Below, one piece after another: positions 56,732 through 64,000 of a DNA stretch of 64,000 nt (position 1 is the stretch's first letter; every line of letters begins with the position of its first letter). A program made the position numbers and the translations under genes. The stretch covers positions 186,001 through 250,000 of the forward strand of contig NZ_JACHJK010000014.1 in NCBI RefSeq assembly GCF_014203595.1, read 5' to 3'. Source of the stretch: Streptomyces echinatus (GTDB taxonomy: Bacteria > Actinomycetota > Actinomycetes > Streptomycetales > Streptomycetaceae). The notes below the pieces were generated by a model. The model made no database searches. It was not told where the DNA came from and saw nothing but the letters and a program-made list of their open reading frames with translations.

Positions 56732-56775
56732 ACGCCGACAGCCGCCCCTCGATCCGTCGGAAGGCAGAGCCGATC

Positions 56776-58290
56776 ATGGTGGAACGGTACGTGATGTCCG
56801 TCGATCAGGGCACCAACTCGACCCGGTGCATCCTGTTCGACCACCGCGGGCGGCTCGTCTCGGTCGCGCAGAGGGAACACCAGCAGCACTTCCCCCGGCC
56901 GGGATGGGTCGAGCACGACGCGGTCGAGATCTGGCAGAACCTGCGCCGCGTCGTGCCCGAGGCCCTGTCCGAGGCCGGCATCGACACGGGGCAGGTCGCC
57001 GCCATCGGCCTGGCCAACCAGCGCGAGACGACGGTGCTCTGGGACCGGCGGACCGGCGCCCCGCTGGGCCGGGCGATCGTCTGGCAGGACACGCGTACGG
57101 CGCCGCTGGTCGAGGAGCTCCTGCAACGCCCCGGGGAGGAGTTCTTCCTGGAACGCTGCGCCCTGCCGCCCTCGACCTACTTCTCGGCGCTGCGGATCCG
57201 GTGGCTGTTCGACAACGTCAAGGGGGTCGAGCAGCGCGCCAAGGACGGCGAGGTGCTGTTCGGCACGGTGGAGAGCTGGCTGATCTGGAACCTCACCGGA
57301 GGTGCCGACAGCGGACTGCACATCACCGACGCCACCAACGCCAGCCGCACGATGCTGATGAACATCCGCACGCTCGCCTGGGACGACGAGCTGCTGGAGT
57401 TCTTCGGGGTGCCCCGCTCGATGCTGCCCGAGATCCGGTCGTCCGCCGAGCTGTACGGTGAGGCCCGCTCACTGCTGCCGGGCGTCTCCCTCACGGCCGC
57501 CCTCGGCGACCAGCAGGCCGCCCTCTTCGGCCAGACCTGCTTCTCCCCGGGCGAGGCGAAGTGCACCTACGGAACGGGCAGCTTCCTGCTCCTGAACACG
57601 GGGGCCGACGTGGTGCGGTCCCGGCACGGACTGCTCACGACCGTCGCCTACAAGATCGGCGACCAGCCGCCGGCCTACGCCCTGGAGGGGTCGATCGCCA
57701 TCACCGGGGCCCTCGTCCAGTGGTTCCGTGACCGCCTCGGCCTGATCAGCAGCGCCCCGGAGATCGAGACCCTCGCGCGGACGGTCGAGGACAACGGCGG
57801 CTGCTACATCGTCCCCGCCTTCTCGGGCCTGTTCGCGCCCCGCTGGCGCAGCGACGCACGCGGGGTCATCGTCGGCCTCACCTCGTACATCACCAAGGGG
57901 CATCTGGCGCGGGCCGTACTGGAGGCCACGGGGTGGCAGACCCGGGAGGTCGTCGACGCCATGAACGCCGACTCCTCGGTCTCCCTGCAGCAGCTCAAGG
58001 TGGACGGCGGCATGACCGCGGACAACCTGCTCATGCAGTTCGTCGCCGACGTGCTCGACGTGCCCGTGGTGCGGCCCATGGTCGCCGAGACCGTCTCCCT
58101 CGGCGCCGCCTACGCGGCCGGGCTCGCCGCCGGCTACTGGCCCGATCTGGAGGTGCTGCGCCGCAACTGGCACCGGGCCGCCCAGTGGCTGCCCGACATG
58201 GACCCGGAGCGGCGGGAGGCGGAGTACGACAACTGGCAGCGGGCCGTCGAACGGTCCCTCGGCTGGGTCCGACCGCCCCGCTCCCCCTGA
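56776..58290 (+). CDS. glpK: glycerol kinase
   Basis: 504 residues of usual length. It phosphorylates glycerol with ATP. Signatures: YVMSVDQGTNSTRCILFDHRGRLVSVAQREHQQHFPRPGWVEHDAVEIWQN, NQRETTVLWDRRTGAPLGRAIVWQDTRT, GTVESWLIWNLTGG, HITDATNASRTMLMNI, GDQQAALFGQTCFSPGEAKCTYGTGSFLLLNTG and KVDGGMTADNLLMQFVADVLDVPVVRP (the FGGY family). It is 44 bp downstream of the GylR-like gene, with GGAAGGCAGAGCC before the ATG. As this is not in a full glpF-K-D operon it may be the second, accessory glpK of the strain (inference). Confidence 0.97.
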   Translation: MVERYVMSVDQGTNSTRCILFDHRGRLVSVAQREHQQHFPRPGWVEHDAVEIWQNLRRVVPEALSEAGIDTGQVAAIGLANQRETTVLWDRRTGAPLGRAIVWQDTRTAPLVEELLQRPGEEFFLERCALPPSTYFSALRIRWLFDNVKGVEQRAKDGEVLFGTVESWLIWNLTGGADSGLHITDATNASRTMLMNIRTLAWDDELLEFFGVPRSMLPEIRSSAELYGEARSLLPGVSLTAALGDQQAALFGQTCFSPGEAKCTYGTGSFLLLNTGADVVRSRHGLLTTVAYKIGDQPPAYALEGSIAITGALVQWFRDRLGLISSAPEIETLARTVEDNGGCYIVPAFSGLFAPRWRSDARGVIVGLTSYITKGHLARAVLEATGWQTREVVDAMNADSSVSLQQLKVDGGMTADNLLMQFVADVLDVPVVRPMVAETVSLGAAYAAGLAAGYWPDLEVLRRNWHRAAQWLPDMDPERREAEYDNWQRAVERSLGWVRPPRSP

Positions 58291-58834
58291 CCGAGCACGC
58301 CCACACGGACCCCGGCGACCGGACAGCGCCTTGACAACCCGGCGACCGGACGGCGCCCTGGCGACACGGCGACCGGACGCCGCTACGACACGGTGACGGT
58401 GACCGGACGGCCATGGCTGCGCTGCGACCGGACGCCCTCGGCACCTCAGCGGTGGGACGCCCTCGCCGCATCGGCGGTCGGACGGCCTCGGCGCCGAAGC
58501 GGCCGGGACGGACTCCGCGGCTCAGCGGCCCGGGCCGACACGGGCTTGGCCGGCCGGTGCCGGCCACAGGCCGACGATGGCGTCGGCGAGTCCGGTGGCG
58601 ACCTCGCTCCAGCCGGCCCGCGGGGGGAGGGCGCGGCGGTCCTCGCCTTCCTGCCGGCCTCGTTCCTCCCCCGGCACCGCCCGGCCGGCCCGGTTCCGGT
58701 TCCGGCCGCCGCCGAGGCGTCGGCCGAGGCGGTCGCCCGAGGCCGCTCGGGCGCGGCCCGGAGCGCGGGCCCGTTCAGGGGAACCGGGGGTGAAAGGCGC
58801 GTGAGGGCGGCGGTGCCGGTCGAGACCTTCTGCC
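58291..58834. other. 544-bp spacer with degenerate repeats
   Basis: It holds the 27-bp tandem array (next entry) and then irregular copies of GCGGTSGGACGSCCTCGGC up to about 58530. Frames are open on both strands but yield only Arg/Pro/Ala-rich products without motifs. I see no RNA gene. The DNA ligase promoter must lie in the last part, but no consensus is clear. Confidence 0.5.
58314..58394. repeat. three 27-bp tandem units
   Basis: Starts at 58314, 58341 and 58368, each beginning GGCGACCGGACRSCGC; the inner part varies. Further diverged GACCGGACG cores continue to about 58435. Confidence 0.85.
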
Positions 58835-59827
58835 GTGACCGCCGTGCCCCTGCCCCTCGTCGCTCCGATGCTGGCCACCCCCGGCCGCCTGCCGCCCGCC
58901 GCCCAGGACGCGCGGTGGGCGTACGAGACCAAGCAGGACGGCCAGCGGGTGATGGTCTATCTGCCCGGCGACGGCACTGTCCTCCTCCGCGCCCGCTCCG
59001 GTGAGGTGATCACCGCGGCGTATCCCGAACTCCGGCCGCTGGGCGCAGCCCTGGGCACCACGCCCGCCGTGCTGGACGGCGAGGTGCTCGCCCTGGACGA
59101 GCAGGGCCGGGCCGACTTCCAGCTGCTGCAGAGCCGGATGGGATTGGCGCACGCCCCCGCGCGGGCGGCGCGCCGGGCCGCCCGGGTGCCGGTGCACCTG
59201 GTGCTGTTCGACGTGCCGTACCTGACGGAGCCGCTGGTACGGCTGCCGTACGTGCGGCGGCGGGCCCGGCTGGAGGAGCTGGGCCTGGCCGGGCCGTACT
59301 GGTCGACGCCGGGCGCCGTGACGGGACACGGCGCCGAGGCGCTGCGCGCCACCCGGGAGCACGGCCTGGAGGGCCTGGTGTGCAAGCGGCTGGACTCGGT
59401 GTACGAGCCCGGCGTCCGCTCCCGCGCCTGGATCAAGATCCGGAACATGCGCGCCGAGGACGTGATCGTCGGCGGCTGGCTGCCCGGCAAGGGCCGGCTG
59501 ACCGGCCTGCCGGGAGCGGTGCTGGTCGGCCAGCGTGACGCGGACGGCCGGCTGCGCTACGTCGGCGGGGTCGGCACCGGCTGGAGCGAGGCGGAACGCG
59601 TCCGGTTGGCGGAACTGCTCCGGGACGCGGCGAGCGAAAGCTGCCCCTTCGTCCCGGCGCCGCGGATCGCGGAGGCACGCTGGGTGCTGCCCCGCCTGGT
59701 GGGCGAGGTCAGCTACAGCACCCGGACCCGCAACGGCATGCTCCGCCAGCCGTCCTGGCTCCGCCTGCGCCCGGACCTCACCCCCGAGGAGTCGGCGGCG
59801 GACCTGCCGCGGGACACCGGCCCCTGA
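58835..59827 (+). CDS. ATP-dependent DNA ligase, LigD/LigC-type ligase module
   Basis: 330 residues. The nucleotidyltransferase motif I is YETKQDGQRVMVYLPG (adenylated Lys in KxDG). Motif III is VLFDVPYL, motif IV is EGLVCKRLDS, and motif V is WIKIRNM. The C-terminal OB fold follows: EDVIVGGWLPGKGRLTGLPGAVLVGQRDADGRLRYVGGVGTGW. The length (~330) equals the stand-alone ligase module of LigD-type NHEJ ligases or LigC. A free-standing phosphoesterase-domain gene is at 46967 in the same window; polymerase and Ku genes are not in the window. The start is a GTG. Confidence 0.94.
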   Translation: MTAVPLPLVAPMLATPGRLPPAAQDARWAYETKQDGQRVMVYLPGDGTVLLRARSGEVITAAYPELRPLGAALGTTPAVLDGEVLALDEQGRADFQLLQSRMGLAHAPARAARRAARVPVHLVLFDVPYLTEPLVRLPYVRRRARLEELGLAGPYWSTPGAVTGHGAEALRATREHGLEGLVCKRLDSVYEPGVRSRAWIKIRNMRAEDVIVGGWLPGKGRLTGLPGAVLVGQRDADGRLRYVGGVGTGWSEAERVRLAELLRDAASESCPFVPAPRIAEARWVLPRLVGEVSYSTRTRNGMLRQPSWLRLRPDLTPEESAADLPRDTGP

Positions 59828-59983
59828 CACCGAATCAGCCCCACCCGACGAAACCACCACACGACGCCGGCCCCGGGCCGGCGTGGCCTTCATACCGAGG
59901 CTCGTCGACGGCCCACCCCCGGATCGGGAACCGAGACGCTGTCGTAGCGCCGCCGCGATCGCGCGAGGTGGCGGGGGACGGCT

Positions 59984-60598
59984 TCACGTCTCCGGCAGTG
60001 TCTCCGGCAGGCCCAGTGCCGCGGCGACGTGGCGCCAGATCGCGGTGAGGGCCCGGTCCAGGGTGACGGTGGGATCGCGGAGCATCAGGCGGATGCCGTA
60101 GCCGTCGCTGAGGGACAGCACCAGGGTGCTGAGGTCGTCCACGTCGGTCGGGGTGAACTCGCCCGACTCGATGCCGCGGCGCACCGCGCCGGCCACCCAG
60201 GCGTGCAGCTGGGCGTACAGGTCGACGGCGAAGGCGCGGGTCGTCTCGTCGCGCAGGGCCCGGGCCCACAGTTCCTGCCACAGCCGCCAGTCCTGGTGCA
60301 GTTCGGGATCGGTCGGCAGGAGGTTGCGCAGGATGCGGGCGAGGACGACCGCCGCGGGCGCGGTGTCCACGTCGCGTTCGGCGTCCAGGGCGGTGTGGGC
60401 GAAGGAGTGGGTCATCGCCTCGGTGAACAGCTTCTCGCGCGTGTCGAAGTGGTAGTGCAGCAGCGCCGTCGACACCCCGGCCCGCTCCGCCACCATGCGC
60501 ATCCGGATCTTCTCGAAACCGGCCTCGGCGATCACCTCGCACGCCGCGGTCAGGATGCGCTCGCGCGTCTCGGCCGTGCTGCGCACCTTGGTCGGCAC
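59984..60598 (-). CDS. TetR-family regulator
   Basis: 204 residues from the GTG at 60598, which GAGGGGAG precedes. The HTH is TRERILTAACEVIAEAGFEKIRMRMVAERAGVSTALLHYHFDTREKLFTEAMTHSF, of the BetI/TetR_C_6-like group, with WRLWQELWARALRD and TDVDDLSTLVLSLSDGYGIRLM in the ligand domain. It is the last gene of the leftward operon (two acyl-CoA dehydrogenases, hydroxyacyl-CoA dehydrogenase, TetR), with 47 bp to the previous stop, and probably represses this fatty-acid unit. The ligand may be an acyl-CoA (inference). Confidence 0.92.
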   Translation of the reverse strand: MPTKVRSTAETRERILTAACEVIAEAGFEKIRMRMVAERAGVSTALLHYHFDTREKLFTEAMTHSFAHTALDAERDVDTAPAAVVLARILRNLLPTDPELHQDWRLWQELWARALRDETTRAFAVDLYAQLHAWVAGAVRRGIESGEFTPTDVDDLSTLVLSLSDGYGIRLMLRDPTVTLDRALTAIWRHVAAALGLPETLPET

Positions 60599-60645
60599 CC
60601 TGCGGCTCCCCTCGTCCGGTGTTCGTACGCCGTGACCATTTTCCC

Positions 60646-61548
60646 TCACGACCGCTCCGCCGGTACGGCCGTCTCGTTCCGCGGCCGCGCCGGGTAGGTG
60701 TGGAAGCCGCGTCCGGACTTCCGTCCCAGCAGGCCCGCCTCCACCATGCGGGACAGCAGGGGCGGCGGCGCGTAGAGCGGCTCGCGGAACTCGGCGTACA
60801 GCGACTCGGCGATGGCCCGCGTGGTGTCGAGGCCGATCAGGTCGGTCAGGGCGAGCGGGCCGAGCGGGTGGGCGCAGCCCAGGACCATGCCCCGGTCGAT
60901 GTCCTCGGCGCTCGCACTGCCGGCCTCCACCATGCGGATGGCGGCCAGCAGGTAGGGGACGAGCAGCGCGTTGACGACGAATCCGGCCCGGTCCCGGGTG
61001 CGTACGACCTCCTTGCCGAGCCTGCCCGTCACGAAGGTCTCGGCCCGCGTCAGGGTGTCGGCCGAGGTGAGCAGGGAGGGGACGAGTTCGACCAGGGTCA
61101 GTACCGGTACGGGGTTGAAGAAGTGCACGCCCACGACGTGTTCCGGGCGGCCGGTCGCGGCGGCGAGCCGGATCACCGGTATGGAGGAGGTGTTGGTCGC
61201 CAGGAGGGCGTGGCCGTCGGTGAGGACGGAGTCCAGGCGGGTGAAGACGTCGGTCTTGAGGCGTTCGTCCTCCGCCACGGCCTCGACCACCAGGTCGCGG
61301 TCGTGCAGCGCTTCCAGTTGGTCGGTCACCGTGATCAGGCCCGCGGCGGCCGCGCGTCCCTCCGCCGTGAGCCGGCCGCGCGCGGCGGCCCGGTCGAGCG
61401 AGCGGTCGATGCGGAGGCGGCCCGCGCGGGCCGCCTCCGCGTCGCGTTCCACCACGGTGACCGGCAGGCCGGCCCGCGCACAGACCTCCGCGATGCCCGC
61501 ACCCATCAGGCCGCAGCCGACGACTCCGACGCGTTCGATGTCGGTCAT
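60646..61548 (-). CDS. 3-hydroxyacyl-CoA (3-hydroxybutyryl-CoA) dehydrogenase
   Basis: 300 residues. The NAD-binding Rossmann domain has ERVGVVGCGLMGAGIAEVCARAGLPVTVVERD, the catalytic His is in GVHFFNPVPVLTLVELV, and Ser/Asn in LATNTSSIPV and RDRAGFVVNALLVPYL complete the family pattern. The C-terminal dimer domain has MVLGCAHPLGPLALTDLIGLDT and GRKSGRGFHTY. It catalyses the third step of beta-oxidation, or the FadB2-type NADP step of butyrate metabolism. It is 34 bp after the ACAD at 61583-62755 in the same operon. Confidence 0.95.
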   Translation of the reverse strand: MTDIERVGVVGCGLMGAGIAEVCARAGLPVTVVERDAEAARAGRLRIDRSLDRAAARGRLTAEGRAAAAGLITVTDQLEALHDRDLVVEAVAEDERLKTDVFTRLDSVLTDGHALLATNTSSIPVIRLAAATGRPEHVVGVHFFNPVPVLTLVELVPSLLTSADTLTRAETFVTGRLGKEVVRTRDRAGFVVNALLVPYLLAAIRMVEAGSASAEDIDRGMVLGCAHPLGPLALTDLIGLDTTRAIAESLYAEFREPLYAPPPLLSRMVEAGLLGRKSGRGFHTYPARPRNETAVPAERS

Positions 61549-61582
61549 CCGAGCTTCCCTTCGATCCGTGTCGGCCGGTGTG

Positions 61583-62755
61583 TCAGGCGGTGGGCAGGTC
61601 CAGGACGCCGGTGCCGCGGCGGACGAGTTCGTTGGCGATGATCAGCCGCTGGATCTCGGAGGTGCCCTCCCAGATGCGGTCCACGCGCAGCTCCCGGTAG
61701 AGCCGCTCGACGGCGTACGAGCGGTCGTAGCCACGGCCGCCGTGGATCTGGAGGCACCGGTCGATCACCCGGCCCGAGGCCTCGCTCGCCGAGAGTTTGG
61801 CGATGGCCGCCTTGGCGTGCAGCCGCTTGCGGTCCTCGGCCGAGGCACGGTCGATCTCCCAGGCGACCTGGTGGGTGTAGGCGCGGTTGACGGCGATGTC
61901 GACGGCGCTGTCGGCGAGCATGCCCTGGATCAGCTGGTACGAGGCGATGGGCGACCCGAACTGCTCGCGCTCCACGGCCCAGTCACGGGACAGCTCCAGG
62001 GCCCGCTCGGCCGCGCCGGTGGTGCGGGCGGCGATCATCAGGCGCTCCTCGGTGAACCAGGAGCGGGTGATGTCGTAGCCCGCGCCGATGCCGCCGAGCA
62101 CGGCGTCCTCGTCCACCTGGACGTCGGTGAAGGTGAACTCTGGGTGCTCGTAGACGAAGGTGTGCATGAAGCGCGGCACGCGGGTCATCTCGATGCCGGG
62201 CGTGTCCTTGTCCACCAGGAACAGGGTCGGGGCGCGCTCGGGGCCCGCCGCGGCGAGGACGATCATGAAGTCGGCGTGGTCGCCGACGGTCACGAACCAC
62301 TTCTCGCCGTTCAGGACCCAGCCCCGGTCGTTCCTGGTGGCGGTGGTGGCGAGGTTCTGCGGGTCCGAGCCGGCGCCGGGCTCGGTCACGGCGTAGCAGT
62401 CCCGCCGCTCGCCCCGGATCACCGGGACCAGGAACCGCTCGCGCTGCTCGGGCGTGCAGAACCGCAGGGCGTTGGCGGGCCGCCACACCATGTCCCACAG
62501 GGCCCCGGTGAGGCGCCCCAGTTCCTCCTGCACGGTGACCTGTTCGGCGATGGTGAGGCCGGCGCCGCCCCACTCGGCCGGCATGTTGACGGCCTGGAGC
62601 CCCGCGTCGAGGACGGCGTCCCGGATCTTGGCGTGGGCGTCGGCGGGCAGGCCGTTGTTCTCCTCGCACTCCAGCTCGTAGGCGGCGATGAGGTCGGTGA
62701 GGGCACGCGCGTCGGCCTTGAGCTGTACCTGGCGCGGGGTGAGACGGAAGTCCAT
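61583..62755 (-). CDS. acyl-CoA dehydrogenase (second of two tandem paralogues)
   Basis: 390 residues, full-length. N-terminal helices (MDFRLTPRQVQLKADARALTD), the FAD/substrate core CYAVTEPGAGSDPQNLATTATRNDRGWVLNGEKWFVTVGD, and the C-terminal part QFGSPIASYQLIQGMLAD, DRCLQIHGGRGYDRSYAVERLYRELRVDRIWEGTSEIQRLIIANEL, where the Glu of WEGTSEIQ is the catalytic base position of many ACADs. It dehydrogenates an acyl-CoA at the alpha-beta bond. Its neighbour at 62805-63977 has the same length and motifs, 49 bp away, the result of tandem duplication. Confidence 0.95.
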   Translation of the reverse strand: MDFRLTPRQVQLKADARALTDLIAAYELECEENNGLPADAHAKIRDAVLDAGLQAVNMPAEWGGAGLTIAEQVTVQEELGRLTGALWDMVWRPANALRFCTPEQRERFLVPVIRGERRDCYAVTEPGAGSDPQNLATTATRNDRGWVLNGEKWFVTVGDHADFMIVLAAAGPERAPTLFLVDKDTPGIEMTRVPRFMHTFVYEHPEFTFTDVQVDEDAVLGGIGAGYDITRSWFTEERLMIAARTTGAAERALELSRDWAVEREQFGSPIASYQLIQGMLADSAVDIAVNRAYTHQVAWEIDRASAEDRKRLHAKAAIAKLSASEASGRVIDRCLQIHGGRGYDRSYAVERLYRELRVDRIWEGTSEIQRLIIANELVRRGTGVLDLPTA

Positions 62756-62804
62756 GGAAGTCCTCGCTGTGAAGGTGATGGGGTGCGACGGGGCTCGGAA
62801 GCGG

Positions 62805-63977
62805 TCAGGGCGTGGGCAGGGCCAGGGCGCTGGTGCCGCGCTTGATCAGCTCGTTGGCGATGATCAGCCGCTGGATCTCGGAGGTGCCCTCCCAGATCCG
62901 GTCGACGCGCAGTTCGCGGTACATGCGCTCGACGGCGTAGGAACGGTCGTAGCCGCGCCCGCCGAAGATCTGCAGGCAGCGGTCGGCGACCCGGCCGGCC
63001 GCCTCGCTGGCGGCGAGCTTGGCGGTGGAGGCCTTGGCGTGCAGGGTCTTGCGGTCGGTGCCGGGCTGGTCGGCCTCCCAGGCGACCTGGTGGGTGTAGG
63101 CGCGGTTGACGGCGATGTCCACGGCGCAGTCGGCGAGCATCCCCTGGATCAGCTGGTACGAGGCGATCGGCGACCCGAACTGCTCCCGTTCGACGGCCCA
63201 GTCCCGGGCCAGTTGCAGGGCCCGCTCGGCCGCGCCGACCGTGCGTGCCGCGATCATCAGGCGTTCGTCGGTGAACCACTCCTTGGTCAGCTCGTAGCCC
63301 TTGCCGACGCCGCCGAGCACGTCCTCGTCGGCGACGAAGACGTCGGTGAAGGTGAACTCGGGGTGCCCGTTGACCGCGGAGTGCATGAAGCGGGGCAGCC
63401 GGGTCATCTCCACGCCGGGCGCGGCCTTGTCGACGAAGAACAGCGTGGCCAGCCGCTCGGGACCGGCGTCCGCCTGCACCAGCAGGAAGTCGGCGACGTC
63501 GCCGCAGGTGACGAACCACTTCTCGCCGTTGAGGAGCCAGCCGCCGTCGGTCCGGGTGGCGGTGGAGGTACCGGAGGACGGGTCGGATCCGGCGCCGGGC
63601 TCGGTGACGGCGAACGCATCGAACTTCTCGGCCCGGATCACGGGCAGCAGGTACTTCTCGCGCTGCCGTTCGTCGCCGTAGGCGAGGACGTTGGCGGGCC
63701 GCCAGGGGATGTCCCACAGGCAGTTGGTGACCTTGCCGAACTCCTCCTCGACGATGACCTGGTCGAGCAGGCTCAGTCCGGCGCCGCCCCACTCGGCGGG
63801 CATGTTGATGGCGTAGACGCCGGCGTCCATGGCGGCCCGGGTCAGCTCGGTGACGAGCTCCTGCGGCAGCGGGCCGCCGGCCTGCTCGGACTGGTCCTCG
63901 TACCGCATCAGCAGCCGGGCGTACTCGGCGGCACGGCGCTTGAGGTCGGCCTGTTCGGGGGTGTAGCGCAGGTCCAT
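62805..63977 (-). CDS. acyl-CoA dehydrogenase (first of two tandem paralogues)
   Basis: 390 residues: MDLRYTPEQADLKRRAAEYARLLMRYEDQSEQAGG, AFAVTEPGAGSDPSSGTSTATRTDGGWLLNGEKWFVTCGD, QFGSPIASYQLIQGMLADCAVDIAVNRAYTHQVAWE, FGGRGYDRSYAVERMYRELRVDRIWEGTSEIQRLIIANELIKRG. The catalytic Glu (WEGTSEIQ) is kept, so both copies look active. Long runs are identical to the downstream paralogue, but the N-terminal ~90 residues have diverged, which may mean different chain lengths or a heteromeric enzyme. It is the first gene seen of the leftward operon; the ATG lies 23 bp from the window edge, so its promoter and any upstream genes are outside. Confidence 0.95.
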   Translation of the reverse strand: MDLRYTPEQADLKRRAAEYARLLMRYEDQSEQAGGPLPQELVTELTRAAMDAGVYAINMPAEWGGAGLSLLDQVIVEEEFGKVTNCLWDIPWRPANVLAYGDERQREKYLLPVIRAEKFDAFAVTEPGAGSDPSSGTSTATRTDGGWLLNGEKWFVTCGDVADFLLVQADAGPERLATLFFVDKAAPGVEMTRLPRFMHSAVNGHPEFTFTDVFVADEDVLGGVGKGYELTKEWFTDERLMIAARTVGAAERALQLARDWAVEREQFGSPIASYQLIQGMLADCAVDIAVNRAYTHQVAWEADQPGTDRKTLHAKASTAKLAASEAAGRVADRCLQIFGGRGYDRSYAVERMYRELRVDRIWEGTSEIQRLIIANELIKRGTSALALPTP

Positions 63978-64000
63978 GGGTGCCTCTTGTTTCCGGGAGA

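Noticed and set aside
54619..56775. Long N-terminal extension of the glycerol kinase frame
   Set aside because: The frame stays open through the IclR and ATPase genes, but glycerol kinases begin at the ATG at 56776, which has a ribosome site.

Overview
The window is a 64-kb piece of very GC-rich actinobacterial chromosome, almost certainly Streptomyces. The support is family content rather than any marker gene: an SCO6745-family protein, a DUF574 methyltransferase, a class F sortase, an N-terminally extended GAPDH, many SpoIIE-type PP2C phosphatases, GTG starts, and short AT-rich promoter islands in otherwise GC-rich spacers. No phage, integrase or insertion sequence is visible. The window reads as chromosome-arm accessory DNA with many unrelated 1- to 4-gene units.

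Left part (1-7.3 kb): a complete selenocysteine decoding locus. It holds the 3' part of a formate dehydrogenase-N alpha subunit (the codon for the catalytic selenocysteine would lie left of base 1), then selD, a tRNA-Sec gene (anticodon UCA) on the opposite strand, selB and selA. The tRNA gene sits antisense inside the selA-selB-selD unit, and the 3' end of the selB reading frame runs through it. From 7.3 to 23 kb come a MASE1 membrane protein with an internally deleted phosphatase, gap2 with a terminator, a secreted collagenase, several regulator/enzyme pairs (LysR; HxlR/reductase; TetR/SGNH hydrolase), a class F sortase beside a repeat-rich wall-type protein, a virginiamycin B lyase-like beta-propeller, and an SCO6745-family gene.

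Middle part (23.6-29 kb) holds two small natural-product loci next to each other. One is a cyclodipeptide synthase (NYH type) translationally coupled to a P450 that closely resembles mycobacterial CYP121 (mycocyclosin synthase) but differs at two substrate-contact positions. The other is a two-gene graspetide (ATP-grasp RiPP) locus followed by a Gfo/Idh/MocA oxidoreductase, with no O-methyltransferase beside it. From 29 to 47.6 kb are a GNAT protein with a short upstream leader-like ORF, a membrane phosphatase behind a 24-bp minisatellite, a serine hydrolase, a YciO/Sua5-type protein, a GH64 beta-1,3-glucanase with a CebR-like operator, an M4 protease, a decayed oxidoreductase pseudogene, a metallophosphoesterase, several oxidoreductases and a LigD phosphoesterase-domain protein.

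Right part (47.6-64 kb): a large PAS-GAF-PP2C-ATPase signalling protein, a peroxiredoxin/DoxX operon, a LysR/EamA divergent pair, another membrane PP2C phosphatase, an IclR regulator, an RsbW-type ATPase, an IclR (GylR-like)/glycerol kinase pair, a stand-alone ATP-dependent DNA ligase related to LigD, and a leftward fatty-acid operon (two tandem acyl-CoA dehydrogenases, 3-hydroxyacyl-CoA dehydrogenase, TetR). Intergenic minisatellites with units of 6 to 49 bp recur throughout. All functional calls come from reading the sequence and from family knowledge. No database search was run.
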